From assembly GCA_002394305.1 (NCBI GenBank), contig DGTM01000070.1, positions 16,918-57,934 of the forward strand: 41,017 nt of DNA, written 5' to 3'. The DNA comes from Prevotellaceae bacterium UBA4336. GTDB taxonomy: Bacteria > Bacteroidota > Bacteroidia > Bacteroidales > Bacteroidaceae. This document shows, in pieces, positions 31,743-40,316 of the stretch (positions are counted from its first letter, which is position 1; every line of letters begins with the position of its first letter). The position numbers and the translations under genes were made by a program. Below the pieces are notes generated by a model. The model worked only from the letters and a program-made list of their open reading frames with translations. It searched no databases and was not told the origin of the DNA.

Positions 31743-32573
31743 TCACTGTCCGCTCTCTTGCAGCATCCTGAAGAGTTTGTCCAGGCGCGGCGCCATGATA
31801 ATCTCCGTACGGCGGTTGCGGGCGCGGCCCTCGGGGGTGGTGTTCACGTCGACTGGCTTGAACTCGCCCCGGCCGCAGGGCTGTATCTGCAGCGGCTTCA
31901 CGCCGTAGGTCTCCGTCAGGATGCGCACGACGGATGTGGCACGGATGACGCTCAGGTCCCAGTTGTCCTTGAAGACGGCGGTGCGGATGGGCACGTTGTC
32001 GGTATGTCCCTCGATGTAGACGTCGATGTCCGTCTGTCGGTTGAGCACGCCGGCGAGTTTGCCGAGGGCTTCCTTACCCTGCGCATTGACGATGGCCTTG
32101 CCCGACTCGAACAGCAGCTTGTCGCTCATTGCCACGTAGACCTTGCCGTCCTCCTCGCGCACGGTCAGCTCGTCGCTGCTGAAGCCCAGCAGGGCATCCT
32201 TCACGCTGCCCAGCAGCTCCTTCACCTTCTGGTTTTGCTGGGATATCATCCGTTGCAGCTCGGCGATGGTCTGCTCGCGGTCCTTCAGGTTGGCGTTCAG
32301 CTTCTTGTTCTCGTTCTGACCGGAGGCAAGCATCGCCTGGAGCCCGCGGATGTTGCCCTTGAGCAGGGCTGTGTCCGTCATCAGTGCATTGACGCGCTCG
32401 CTGTACACCGCACAGTCATAGCGGCTGACGCCAAGCAGGTCGGCCAGGCTGTCGCGGCTATAGAGGGCGGCCAGCCTGCCGGCTTCCGCAATCTCGAACT
32501 TCTTCTTACTCACTACGCACGAGGATAGCAGCACACTGGCTGCAATCAGCGTTAAAAGACTCAGTTTTTTCAT
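31743..32573 (-). CDS. OmpA-family peptidoglycan-binding lipoprotein
   Basis: This 276-residue outer-membrane lipoprotein probably tethers the membrane to peptidoglycan. The lipobox LLSSC puts the lipidated Cys near residue 19 after a short signal. Residues 25-140 are helical coiled coil (for example NENKKLNANLKDREQTIAELQRMISQQNQKVKELL). The OmpA C-terminal domain (about 155-265) has YIEGHTDNVPI and DLSVIRATSVVRIL, with NRRTEI near the end. The start at 32573 is set by the signal peptide; an in-frame ATG at 32702 adds no plausible sequence. Confidence 0.93.
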   Translation of the reverse strand: MKKLSLLTLIAASVLLSSCVVSKKKFEIAEAGRLAALYSRDSLADLLGVSRYDCAVYSERVNALMTDTALLKGNIRGLQAMLASGQNENKKLNANLKDREQTIAELQRMISQQNQKVKELLGSVKDALLGFSSDELTVREEDGKVYVAMSDKLLFESGKAIVNAQGKEALGKLAGVLNRQTDIDVYIEGHTDNVPIRTAVFKDNWDLSVIRATSVVRILTETYGVKPLQIQPCGRGEFKPVDVNTTPEGRARNRRTEIIMAPRLDKLFRMLQESGQ

Positions 32574-32825
32574 TTTTGTTTCTATTTTAAGATTTTTCTT
32601 GTTTGTTGTTTTCTGTGTTAAGATGCTACGGGCCAGCCGTTTAGGCTCGAAGTTGGCCTCTGAGAATCGATTCTTTTCGCTCGCCCGTCCCCACGGCTTC
32701 ATTTATTCGATTCTCACGCGCCCAAAACCCGGTTTTCGCCCAGAAGAAATGTTCCAATCGTTCGCACCTCCTCCCTTTCCTGCCTGCGGAGCCACATATT
32801 ATATAATGTGTTTCCCTGCCAAGCG

Positions 32826-33020
32826 CCACGCTCTTTCGGAATAAGAGCTGGGCTCTTCCGAAAAAAGCGTTAGGCTCTTTTGAAATAAGAGCTGGGCTCT
32901 TCCGAAAAAAGCATTAGGCTCTTCCGAAAAAAGCGTTAGGCTCTTCCGGAATAAGAGCCGGGCTCTTCCGAAAAAAGCGTTAGGCTCTTCCGAAATAAGA
33001 GCCGGGCTCTTCCGGGGTAG
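32826..33020. repeat. 22-nt tandem repeat array between deoC and ompA
   Basis: About nine 22-nt units alternate between CTCTTCCGGAATAAGAGC(C/T)GGG and CTCTTCCGAAAAAAGCGTTAGG forms. The gap 32574-33033 has no gene and no clear terminator besides these. Single units of the same family occur at 1-22 and 10035-10056. Confidence 0.9.
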
Positions 33021-33033
33021 GGGAGGGGCGGCT

Positions 33034-33930
33034 TCAGAAGAACTTCACTTCCTGACCTACCACTTCGCTAAGCAGCAGGTTCGCCAGGCGGCTGGTGCCG
33101 AGGCGGAGCCATTGGTTGGTGAGCCACTTCTCGCCGAGCACTTCCTTCACGATGGTGTAGTAGACCAGCGCGTCGTGCACGGTGTTCAGTCCGCCAGCCG
33201 GCTTGAAGCCAATCTGTATGCCCGTCTTGTTGTAGTATTCCTTTATGGCCTGGCACATTACGTAGGCCGCTTCGGGCGTGGCAGCAGGCTTCTCCTTGCC
33301 CGTCGACGTCTTGATGTAGTCGGCTCCGGCATACATTGCCAGCAGGCTTGCCTTCTTGATGTCCGAGGCGCTGGGCAACAGGCCGGTCTCCAGGATGACC
33401 TTCATCTTGTGGTCGCCGCAAATGGCCTTCAATTCCTCGATTTCATCGCAAAGCGTCTCATAGTCCCCGCTCAGGTATTTGCCGACGCTCATCACGATGT
33501 CAATCTCCGTGGCGCCATCCTTCAGGGCCAGCGCTGTCTCCACCGTCTTGACCTCGATGAGGGCCTGCGACGACGGGAAGCTGCCGCTCACGCAAGCCAC
33601 TTCGACGCCCTCCACCTCGAGGCTCTGGCTCACTATCTTCGCGTAGCACGGGTAGACGCAGATCGTGGCAACATGCGGCAGGGTGGGGTAGGCATCCTCG
33701 AACTTGTTGACCTTCTCCGTGAAGGCCAGCACGCTCTCCTCGCTGTCGGTCGTCTTCAGGGTGGTCAGCTCCACGCTGCCCATCAGGAATTTCTTCACTT
33801 CGGGCGTGTCGTTCTCGGGCACCTTTTTCTCGATGATTTCAGCCACTTTTGCTGCCACCTCGCTGTCCTTCAGGTCCGTATTGTACAGCGCGAGCATCTG
33901 GTCGTACTTGCTTTTCTCTAATGTTTCCAT
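33034..33930 (-). CDS. deoC: Deoxyribose-phosphate aldolase
   Basis: DeoC cleaves 2-deoxyribose-5-phosphate to glyceraldehyde-3-phosphate and acetaldehyde in deoxynucleoside salvage. The 298-residue protein belongs to the longer DeoC class. The Schiff-base lysine is in GADYIKTSTGKEKPAAT (near residue 208) and the second active-site lysine is in GIQIGFKPAGGLNT (near 240). The substrate-binding EIDIVMSVGKYL segment is near 138. It is last of the uvrC-dtd-mazG-deoC run, 38 bases after the mazG gene. Confidence 0.95.
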   Translation of the reverse strand: METLEKSKYDQMLALYNTDLKDSEVAAKVAEIIEKKVPENDTPEVKKFLMGSVELTTLKTTDSEESVLAFTEKVNKFEDAYPTLPHVATICVYPCYAKIVSQSLEVEGVEVACVSGSFPSSQALIEVKTVETALALKDGATEIDIVMSVGKYLSGDYETLCDEIEELKAICGDHKMKVILETGLLPSASDIKKASLLAMYAGADYIKTSTGKEKPAATPEAAYVMCQAIKEYYNKTGIQIGFKPAGGLNTVHDALVYYTIVKEVLGEKWLTNQWLRLGTSRLANLLLSEVVGQEVKFF

Positions 33931-33968
33931 GTTGTTTGTTTTATAGTTGTTCTGGTGTTTAGAATCCT

Positions 33969-34298
33969 TTATCCTTGCTTTAGCTTCACGTTGTTATGGT
34001 GTCGGTCCCTGTCGCGGTGCGTCTTCTTCTCGAAGCTTGCTTCCAGAGCCTTCGTCAGGTCGACGCCTGTCTGGTTCGCCAGGCAGATGAGCACCCACAG
34101 CACATCGGCCATCTCCTCCGCAGGGTCCTGATTCTCACCCTCTTTGAAGGACTGTTCCCCATACCTCCGCGCCATGACGCGTGCCAGCTCCCCGACCTCT
34201 TCCGTCAGGCAAGCCATGTTGGTCAACTCGTTGAAGTAGCGCACGCCATACGATTTAATCCACTGGTCCACACGCTCTTGTGCTTCCTGTATCGTCAT
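33969..34298 (-). CDS. MazG-like nucleotide pyrophosphohydrolase
   Basis: This 109-residue all-alpha NTP pyrophosphatase probably removes non-canonical nucleotides. The metal-binding pattern is present as EEVGELARVMARRYGE (near residue 33), with EEMADVLWVLICLANQTGVDL (near 63) giving the E-x2-D part, and KKTHRDRDRH near the C terminus. The start MTIQEAQERV at 34298 is chosen because its ATG overlaps the dtd TGA by four bases; an in-frame ATG at 34322 lies inside dtd. Confidence 0.9.
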   Translation of the reverse strand: MTIQEAQERVDQWIKSYGVRYFNELTNMACLTEEVGELARVMARRYGEQSFKEGENQDPAEEMADVLWVLICLANQTGVDLTKALEASFEKKTHRDRDRHHNNVKLKQG

Positions 34299-34747
34299 TC
34301 CTTGTTCTTTGTGTCCATACATATCGTTACGGGGCCGTCGCCCACAAGTTCCACTTGCATGTCTGCACCGAAGACACCTGTGCCCACCGGCTTCCCCAGG
34401 CCTTCGGAAAGCACGGCGACGAAGCGTTCATACATCGGCACCGCATGTTCGTGCCCTGCGGCGCGTATCCAGCTCGGGCGGTTGCCTTTCTTGTAGCTCG
34501 CGTGGAGTGTGAACTGACTCACCACGATGATGTCTCCGGCGGCGTCCATGATATTGCGGTTCATCACACCCTCTTCGTCGTCGAAGATGCGCAGTGCCAG
34601 CACCTTACGGCAGAGCCACTGGATGTCCTCCTCGGTGTCGGCAGCCTCTATGCCCAGCAGCAACAGCAGTCCGGGCCCAATGCTCGAGACGGTGGAGCCA
34701 TCGACGCTAACGCTGGCTCGCCTTACTCTCTGTATGACGGTTCTCAT
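34295..34747 (-). CDS. dtd: D-aminoacyl-tRNA deacylase
   Basis: Dtd frees tRNA from mischarged D-amino acids and glycine. The 150-residue protein has the active-site motif SQFTLHA near residue 77 and the Gly-cisPro pair in GKPVGTGVFGADMQVELVGDGPVTI near 116. The conserved NRPSW is near 89. It sits between uvrC and mazG and is translationally coupled to mazG. Confidence 0.96.
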   Translation of the reverse strand: MRTVIQRVRRASVSVDGSTVSSIGPGLLLLLGIEAADTEEDIQWLCRKVLALRIFDDEEGVMNRNIMDAAGDIIVVSQFTLHASYKKGNRPSWIRAAGHEHAVPMYERFVAVLSEGLGKPVGTGVFGADMQVELVGDGPVTICMDTKNKE

Positions 34748-34783
34748 CTTTTCCTTTCTCCCTACATTGTCTTATATTGTATG

Positions 34784-34791
34784 CAAAGCTA
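34784..34791 (-). promoter_or_regulatory. -7 box upstream of dtd
   Basis: Minus strand TAGCTTTG matches TAnnTTTG and overlaps the uvrC stop codon, 36 bases ahead of the dtd ATG. It may add an internal promoter to the operon. Confidence 0.45.
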
Positions 34792-36627
34792 CGTATTTTC
34801 CGTCGCTTCTGCAAGTTTTTCCTTCAGAATCTTTGCCTTTGCGGGGCCGACGACTGCCGCGAGCTCCGTCTCATCGGCCTCCCGGATGCGTTTCACGCTG
34901 TGCCATTTGCGCAGCAGCAGCGTCTTGGTCTTCGGTCCGATGCCCGGCACGGCATCCAGCGCACTTGCCACCTGGTGCTTGCTGCGTTTGTCCCGATGGA
35001 ATGTGATGGCGAAGCGATGCACCTCGTCCTGGATCTGGGTGAGCAAGCGAAAGAGGGACGAGTCCGTCTTCAAGCCGACGACCTGCGGCGGAAAGCCGTA
35101 GAGCAGCTCGTTCGTCCGGTGCCTGTCGTTCTTGGCCAAGCCTGCGATGGGGATTCCCAAGTGCAGCTCGTCCTCCACGACCTGGCGCACCACCTCCATT
35201 TGCCCGCTTCCACCGTCGGTAATGATGAGGTCGGGTAGGGGAGTCTGTTCTTCCATCATGCGGGTGTAGCGCCTTCGCACTACCTCCTGCATGCTGGCGT
35301 AGTCATCGGGGCCGACTACCGTCTTGATGTTATACTTGCGGTAGTCCTGCTTGCTTGGCTTGCACTTGCGGAAGACGACGCACCCGGCTACGGCATCCGT
35401 GCCGCTGATGTTGGAATTATCGAAACATTCTATCTGCATGGGCAGCGTGGGGAGCTGGAGCGCAGCCTGCAGCTCTTTCATCAGTCGCACCTGCTTTTGC
35501 TCTGGATTCAGCTTTTCGCTCTGGGTGATACGGTCCTTCTTGTACTGCAGGACATTCAGCTTCGAGAGCTCCAGCAGCTTCTTCTTGTCGCCCTTCTGGG
35601 GCACCGTTACCATAATATCCTCGCCCAGATGTTCCACGGGGAACGGCACGATAACTTCTTTACTTTCACTCTGGTAACGTTGGCGCATCTCAATGATTCC
35701 TGCAGCGAGGAGTTCCTCGTCGGACTCATCCAGGCGCTTTGCGTACTCGAAGGTGAAGGCTTGCGTGATGCAACCGTTCGTAACGTGCAGATAGTTAATG
35801 TACGCCACCTTCTCGTTGTTCTCGATGTTGAAGACGTCGATGTTGTGCAGGGTGTTGCTTACCACCTCGCTCTTGCTGCGATAGTTCTCGAGGAGGAGGT
35901 ACTTTTTCTTGATGGATTCGGCTTCTTCGAACTCCAGTCTTGCTGCATGCTCCTGCATGCGGCTGAGCATCTGGCGCTCTATCTGGGCGGTGTTTCCCTT
36001 CAGTATTTCCCGTGCCTCTGCGATGTACTGCATGTATTCCTCGTGGCTTTGCCGCAGTGTGCACGGCGCCTTGCAGTTCTTGATATGGTACTCGAGACAC
36101 TCCTTGTGCTTGTGTTTCGCGATGGATTCTGCTGTAATCGTTTCGCGACAGCGGCGCAGGGGGTAAAGCTTGGCGATGAGTTCGAGCAGCATGTACATGG
36201 TGGCTACGTGGCTGTAGGGGCCGAAGTAGGTGCCAAAGCGCTTGACGATCTTGCGTGTCTGAAAGATGCGCGGCAGGTATTCGTTCGTGATGACGATGCT
36301 CGGATACGTTTTTCCGTCCTTGAGGAGGATGTTGTAGCGTGGGTTCCACTGCTTGATGAGGTTGTTTTCCAGCAGCAGTGCGTCCTCCTCCGTCTTGACG
36401 ACGATGTACTTGATGTCGCGTATCTTGGAGACGAGGATGGCGGTCTTGCGGTTGTCGTGCTCCTTTGAGAAGTAGGAGTAGACGCGCCGCTTCAGGTTTT
36501 TGGCCTTGCCCACATAGATGATGGTGCCCGTTTCGTCGAGATATTGGTAGCATCCCGGGCAGTCGGGCAGGTTGCTGACGATGCCCATCAGGTACGTGCG
36601 TAGTTTTTCCTTCTCGCTTTTCTCCAT
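34789..36627 (-). CDS. uvrC: Excinuclease ABC subunit C
   Basis: UvrC makes both incisions in nucleotide excision repair. The 612-residue protein has the GIY-YIG nuclease (about residues 17-95: GCYQYLDETGTIIYVGKAKNLKRRV), a Cys-containing linker (CRETITAESIAKHKHKECLEYHIKNCKAPC), and the UVR motif that binds UvrB (about 205-240). The RNase H-like nuclease (about 385-545) shows IECFDNSNISGTDAVAG and LIITDGGSGQ. A C-terminal helix-hairpin-helix pair (AVPGIGPKTKTLLLRKW) follows. Length is normal. It lies 158 bases after apt, separated by 22-nt repeats. Confidence 0.97.
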   Translation of the reverse strand: MEKSEKEKLRTYLMGIVSNLPDCPGCYQYLDETGTIIYVGKAKNLKRRVYSYFSKEHDNRKTAILVSKIRDIKYIVVKTEEDALLLENNLIKQWNPRYNILLKDGKTYPSIVITNEYLPRIFQTRKIVKRFGTYFGPYSHVATMYMLLELIAKLYPLRRCRETITAESIAKHKHKECLEYHIKNCKAPCTLRQSHEEYMQYIAEAREILKGNTAQIERQMLSRMQEHAARLEFEEAESIKKKYLLLENYRSKSEVVSNTLHNIDVFNIENNEKVAYINYLHVTNGCITQAFTFEYAKRLDESDEELLAAGIIEMRQRYQSESKEVIVPFPVEHLGEDIMVTVPQKGDKKKLLELSKLNVLQYKKDRITQSEKLNPEQKQVRLMKELQAALQLPTLPMQIECFDNSNISGTDAVAGCVVFRKCKPSKQDYRKYNIKTVVGPDDYASMQEVVRRRYTRMMEEQTPLPDLIITDGGSGQMEVVRQVVEDELHLGIPIAGLAKNDRHRTNELLYGFPPQVVGLKTDSSLFRLLTQIQDEVHRFAITFHRDKRSKHQVASALDAVPGIGPKTKTLLLRKWHSVKRIREADETELAAVVGPAKAKILKEKLAEATENT

Positions 36628-36655
36628 GTCGTTTCGTGTGGGTTTTCGGCTGTTC

Positions 36656-36776
36656 TTTTGCGTTATTCCGGCGGCTGCACCGGGCTCTTATTCCGGCTGC
36701 ACCGGGCTTTTATTCCAGAAGCACTTGGCTCTTATTCCGGATGCACCGGGCTTTTGTTCTGGAAGTGCCGGAGCGT
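36656..36776. repeat. 22-nt tandem repeat between apt and uvrC
   Basis: About five units contain GCTGCACCGGGCTCTTATTC. Read on the other strand they match the CCGGAATAAGAGCCCGG core of the 32826-33020 array. Confidence 0.85.
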
Positions 36777-36785
36777 GTGGTGCGA

Positions 36786-37319
36786 TTATATCTTGATGAG
36801 TGCGGTCATCTCCACGTCCTTGTCGAAGACGGCGCGTCCGTTGAGTCCCTCGCCCGTTAGCTCGATGATGAAGTTGATGTAGATGTTCTTGGGGTTGAAC
36901 TTCTTAACGAGGTTGTAAGCTGCCTTCATGCTGCCGCCCGTAGCCAGCAGGTCGTCGTGCAGCAGCACGTTGTCGGTGGGCTCGATGGCATCGGTGTGAA
37001 TCTCGATGGTGTCCTTTCCGTACTCCTTCATGTAGCTTTCCGAGAGTGTGTCGGCAGGCAGTTTGCCGGGCTTGCGGCACATCACAAAGCCTGCGCCGAG
37101 CTTGACGGCCAGTGCTGCGCCGATGACGAAGCCGCGGCTCTCTATGCCGACCACCTTCGTGATGCCCTTGTCCTTGTAGAGTTCGTAGAGCTCGTTCACC
37201 ATGATTTTCATGCAGCGCGGGTTCTTGTAGAGCGTGCTTACGTCCTTGAACTGTATGCCGGGGACCGGAAAGTCGGGCACATTGCGCAGGTGCTTCAGTA
37301 GAAATTCGTTGTTTGTCAT
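36786..37319 (-). CDS. apt: Adenine phosphoribosyltransferase
   Basis: Apt converts adenine and PRPP to AMP in purine salvage. The 177-residue protein has the PRPP loop NVLLHDDLLATGGSMKAA near residue 120, the N-terminal RNVPDFPVPGIQFKDVSTL typical of the family, and VVGIESRGFVIGAALA near 55. The start at 37319 (MTNNEFLLKHL) gives the normal length; upstream in-frame ATGs would add a non-conserved tail. It follows mnmG by 110 bases across the parS-like site. Confidence 0.96.
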   Translation of the reverse strand: MTNNEFLLKHLRNVPDFPVPGIQFKDVSTLYKNPRCMKIMVNELYELYKDKGITKVVGIESRGFVIGAALAVKLGAGFVMCRKPGKLPADTLSESYMKEYGKDTIEIHTDAIEPTDNVLLHDDLLATGGSMKAAYNLVKKFNPKNIYINFIIELTGEGLNGRAVFDKDVEMTALIKI

Positions 37320-37413
37320 GCTTATTTGTTGTTTTAGTGTTTGCGATTCGTTGTTTGTTTCCTGCATCCGAAAGCTCTTTCCTCTGGGGGAGTGGGCGGT
37401 AGCGGCAGCCCTA

Positions 37414-37429
37414 TGTTTCACGTGAAACC
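37414..37429. promoter_or_regulatory. parS-like ParB/Noc-type palindrome
   Basis: TGTTTCACGTGAAACC matches the bacterial parS consensus TGTTTCACGTGAAACA at 15 of 16 positions, including the perfect 14-bp palindrome. It lies immediately after the mnmG stop codon. I saw no second copy in the window. Confidence 0.75.
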
Positions 37430-39397
37430 TTAGCGGTTCATCATCACCAGCAGGACGTTCACGTCGCTGGGGCTGACGCCGGGGATTCGGCTGGCCTGGG
37501 CCATGGTCTCGGGGTCGATGCGGGTGAGTTTCTGCCGGGCTTCCGTGCTGAGCGAAAGGATGTCCTCGTAGTGGAAGCGGCCTCGGATGCGTATGTTCTC
37601 CAGGCGGTGGATTTTCTCGGCTATCTCCTTTTCGCGGCGGATGTAGCCGCTATACTTCATGCGCACCTCGGCGGCCTCGATGATTTCCTCGCGGCGGTCG
37701 GGTAGGGCGTTCAGTCGGTCGGCCAGCGCCGGGATGAGCGGAGCCAGTGACGAGAGCGAGAGCTGCGGGCGCATGACGAGGTCGATGAGTTTGCAGCCGC
37801 GTTGCAGAGGTTCGCTTCCCAGTGCGCTCAGCCCCGGGTTGATGAGTGCGGCCTTCACACTGAAGTCGTTGCAGAAGGCCTCTATCTCCCCGATGGCTTG
37901 CTTCTTGCTGAGCCAGTGGTCGAGGCGTTCGCGGGAGGCCAGCCCGAGCTCGTAGCTACGCTCGGTGAGGCGGGCGTCTGCGTCGTCCTGGCGGAGCAGG
38001 ATGCGGTATTCGGCCCGCGAGGTGAACATGCGGTAGGGCTCGTCCACGCCCTTCGTGATAAGGTCATCGATGAGGACACCGATATAGGACTCGTCCCTGC
38101 GCATGACCAGCGGTTTCTGTCCGCCCAGCTTGCGTGCTGCGTTGATGCCTGCCACGAGGCCCTGGCCCGCTGCCTCCTCGTAGCCCGTGGTGCCGTTTAC
38201 CTGTCCGGCCATGAAGAGGCCGTCCACCTTCTTCGACTCCAGCGAGTGCCGGAGTTCTGTTGGGTCAAAGTAGTCATATTCAATGGCATAGCCTGGTCGG
38301 TAGACCTGCAGGTCGCGGAAGGCGGGGATGAGTCGCAAGGCCTCAATCTGGGCGTCGATGGGGAGCGAGCTCGAGAAGCCGTTCAGGTAGAATTCCCTCG
38401 TAGAGCTGCCCTCCGGCTCGAGGAAGAGCTGGTGCTCCGTGCGCTCGGCAAAGGTGACAAGCTTCGTTTCGATGCTCGGGCAGTATCGCGGCCCGATGCT
38501 CTGTATCTGTCCGTTGTAGAGCGGAGAGTCGGGTAGGGCAGAGCGAAGTCTGTCGTGCACCGCCTCGTTCGTATAGGTGATCCAGCAGGGGAGCTGTGGC
38601 AGCTGGCGCGGTTCGCCCATGTAGGAGAACTTGTGGAAGTCGGTCTCTCCGTCCTGGCGCTGCATGAGGGAGAAGTCCACCGAACGCCCGTCGATGCGGA
38701 CCGGCGTGCCCGTCTTCATGCGTCCCACCGTGATGCCGCATGCCGCGATGCTCTCCGAGAGGTGGAGGCTCGGCAGTTCGGCGCAGCGTCCGCCGGGAAT
38801 CTTGGTGCGCCCGATGTGCATCAGTCCGTTCAGGAACGTGCCGGCGGTGATGATGACGCACGGGGCAAGGAGGGTCACGCCGAGCTGCGTCCGCACGCCC
38901 CTCACGCGGCGTCGTCCTACACGGCACGCTGTGTTGTCCGACACGGCACGCTGTGTCGGGTCACACGGCACGCTGTGTCGGTCATCGCGGCACGCCGTGC
39001 CGGGCATCTCTTCCGTGAGGAGCTCCTCCACCTGGTCTTGCCAGATGGACAGCCCCTGTGTGTTCTCGAGCACTTCGCGCCAGGCCCAGATGAATTTCCC
39101 GCGGTCGCATTGTGCTCGCGGGCTCCACATGGCAGGGCCTTTCGAGCGGTTCAGCATGCGGAACTGGATGGCGGTCCGGTCCGTCACCTCGCCCGTGTGA
39201 CCTCCCAGGGCGTCAATCTCGCGCACGATCTGTCCTTTGGCAATGCCGCCGATGGCCGGATTGCACGACATCTGTGCGATTTTGTTCATGTCCATCGTCA
39301 CGAGACACGTCCTGGCGCCCAGCTTTGCTGCCGCCGCTGCCGCCTCGCATCCGGCATGGCCTGCGCCGACGACTATAACATCATATTTGCTTTCCAT
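37430..39397 (-). CDS. mnmG: tRNA uridine-5-carboxymethylaminomethyl modification enzyme MnmG
   Basis: MnmG, with MnmE, modifies the wobble uridine (U34) of several tRNAs using FAD and methylene-tetrahydrofolate. The 655-residue protein has the FAD dinucleotide motif VIVVGAGHAGCEAAAAAAKLG (residues 7-27), SCNPAIGGIAKGQIVREIDALGG (44-66), GTFLNGLMHIG near 188, the second GxGxxG-like RPGYAIEYDYF, and the C-terminal MnmE/tRNA-binding helices ending GVSPSDVNVLLVMM. Residues 131-164, in a surface loop where other MnmG proteins have a few residues, are encoded by 22-nt repeats. The rest is normal. Confidence 0.96.
   Translation of the reverse strand: MESKYDVIVVGAGHAGCEAAAAAAKLGARTCLVTMDMNKIAQMSCNPAIGGIAKGQIVREIDALGGHTGEVTDRTAIQFRMLNRSKGPAMWSPRAQCDRGKFIWAWREVLENTQGLSIWQDQVEELLTEEMPGTACRDDRHSVPCDPTQRAVSDNTACRVGRRRVRGVRTQLGVTLLAPCVIITAGTFLNGLMHIGRTKIPGGRCAELPSLHLSESIAACGITVGRMKTGTPVRIDGRSVDFSLMQRQDGETDFHKFSYMGEPRQLPQLPCWITYTNEAVHDRLRSALPDSPLYNGQIQSIGPRYCPSIETKLVTFAERTEHQLFLEPEGSSTREFYLNGFSSSLPIDAQIEALRLIPAFRDLQVYRPGYAIEYDYFDPTELRHSLESKKVDGLFMAGQVNGTTGYEEAAGQGLVAGINAARKLGGQKPLVMRRDESYIGVLIDDLITKGVDEPYRMFTSRAEYRILLRQDDADARLTERSYELGLASRERLDHWLSKKQAIGEIEAFCNDFSVKAALINPGLSALGSEPLQRGCKLIDLVMRPQLSLSSLAPLIPALADRLNALPDRREEIIEAAEVRMKYSGYIRREKEIAEKIHRLENIRIRGRFHYEDILSLSTEARQKLTRIDPETMAQASRIPGVSPSDVNVLLVMMNR
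38905..39005. repeat. 22-nt repeats in frame inside mnmG
   Basis: About four units contain ACGGCACGCTGTGT at 22-base intervals. They are the reverse complement family of the array at 17286-17410. Since 22 is not divisible by three, the repeats are read in all three frames and none of these carries a stop. Confidence 0.85.
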
Positions 39398-39436
39398 TCA
39401 GCTCTCGGAAACTCTCTCTTTCTTCTAATTTAAGTG

Positions 39437-39444
39437 CAAAAGTA
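39437..39444 (-). promoter_or_regulatory. -7 box of mnmG
   Basis: Minus strand TACTTTTG matches TAnnTTTG, 39 bases upstream of the mnmG ATG. It is divergent from the sdhC promoter. Confidence 0.5.
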
Positions 39445-39474
39445 GTCATTTCCCGTAACATTTCCTCGAAAAAG

Positions 39475-39505
39475 TTGCACAATTAACCTTTTTTGTGTAC
39501 TTTTG
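39475..39505 (+). promoter_or_regulatory. Promoter of the succinate dehydrogenase/fumarate reductase operon
   Basis: TTG at 39475-39477, exactly 20 bases, then TACTTTTG at 39498-39505. The leader to the ATG at 39584 is about 70 bases and A/T-rich. Confidence 0.72.
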
Positions 39506-39583
39506 TCTCCGTATTATACCTAATTATAAGTATTGAAGCACAAAAATTAAGGAAATCTTAAACTTAACTAAATTTATTTTTCT

Positions 39584-40276
39584 ATGTGGTTAATTAACTC
39601 TTCAATCGGCAGGAAGGTAGTGATGTCCGTCACTGGCATTGCACTTGTCCTGTTCCTGACGTTCCATGCCTGCATGAACGTCGTAGCCCTCATCAGTGAG
39701 GACGGCTACAACTGGATTTGCGAGATGCTGGGCGCCAACTGGTATGCAGTGGCAGCGACCGGCGGTCTGGCTGTACTCGTGCTCCTGCACTTCGTGTTCG
39801 CTTTCATTCTGACCTTCCAGAACTGGAAAGCACGCGGCAACAACAAGTATGCCGTCACCGACAAGCCCGAGAAAGTGGAGTGGGCCAGCCAGAACATGCT
39901 CGCCCTGGGCGTCATCATCTGCCTGGGCCTGTGCCTGCATCTCTACAACTTCTGGTGGCACATGATGGCCGCCGAGCTGATGGAAGGCGAGTATGCCCAG
40001 CACGCCACCGACGGCGCCTACTGGATCAGGCAGACCTTCGGCTGCCCCGTCTACTCGTGCCTCTATCTCGTATGGCTCTGCGCCCTGTGGTTCCACCTGA
40101 CCCACGGCATCTGGAGCGCCATGCAGACCCTCGGCGTGAGCGGCAAAGTGTGGTTCAACCGCTGGCGCTGCATCGGCAACATCTACGCCACCATCGTCGT
40201 GCTGATGTTCGCAGCCGTAGTCGTTGTGTTTGCCATTCAGGGCTGCGGCTCTTGCGGCAGTAGCTGTGGCATCTGA
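39584..40276 (+). CDS. Succinate dehydrogenase/fumarate reductase cytochrome b subunit
   Basis: This 230-residue membrane subunit binds heme b and menaquinone and anchors the complex. It has five hydrophobic helices, as in the single-anchor di-heme type, with His residues in TFHACMNV, LLHFVFAFIL, LHLYNFWWHM and LWFHLTHGIWSAMQTLG positioned as heme ligands. The N terminus SSIGRKVVMSVTGIALVLFLTFH is typical of the Bacteroidetes subunit. It is followed 40 bases later by the flavoprotein gene. Confidence 0.94.
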   Translation: MWLINSSIGRKVVMSVTGIALVLFLTFHACMNVVALISEDGYNWICEMLGANWYAVAATGGLAVLVLLHFVFAFILTFQNWKARGNNKYAVTDKPEKVEWASQNMLALGVIICLGLCLHLYNFWWHMMAAELMEGEYAQHATDGAYWIRQTFGCPVYSCLYLVWLCALWFHLTHGIWSAMQTLGVSGKVWFNRWRCIGNIYATIVVLMFAAVVVVFAIQGCGSCGSSCGI

Positions 40277-40306
40277 TTATGAATTATGAATTAAGAATTA
40301 ATAATT
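40277..40306. repeat. AATTATGAATTAAGAATTA repeat
   Basis: A short array of the AT-rich family also seen at 1938-1971 and 28459-28565 fills the gap between the cytochrome b and flavoprotein genes. Confidence 0.7.
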
Positions 40307-40316
40307 GACATAAGTT

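Noticed and set aside
32826..33020. 22-nt array as a CRISPR array
   Set aside because: Units are contiguous with no spacers.
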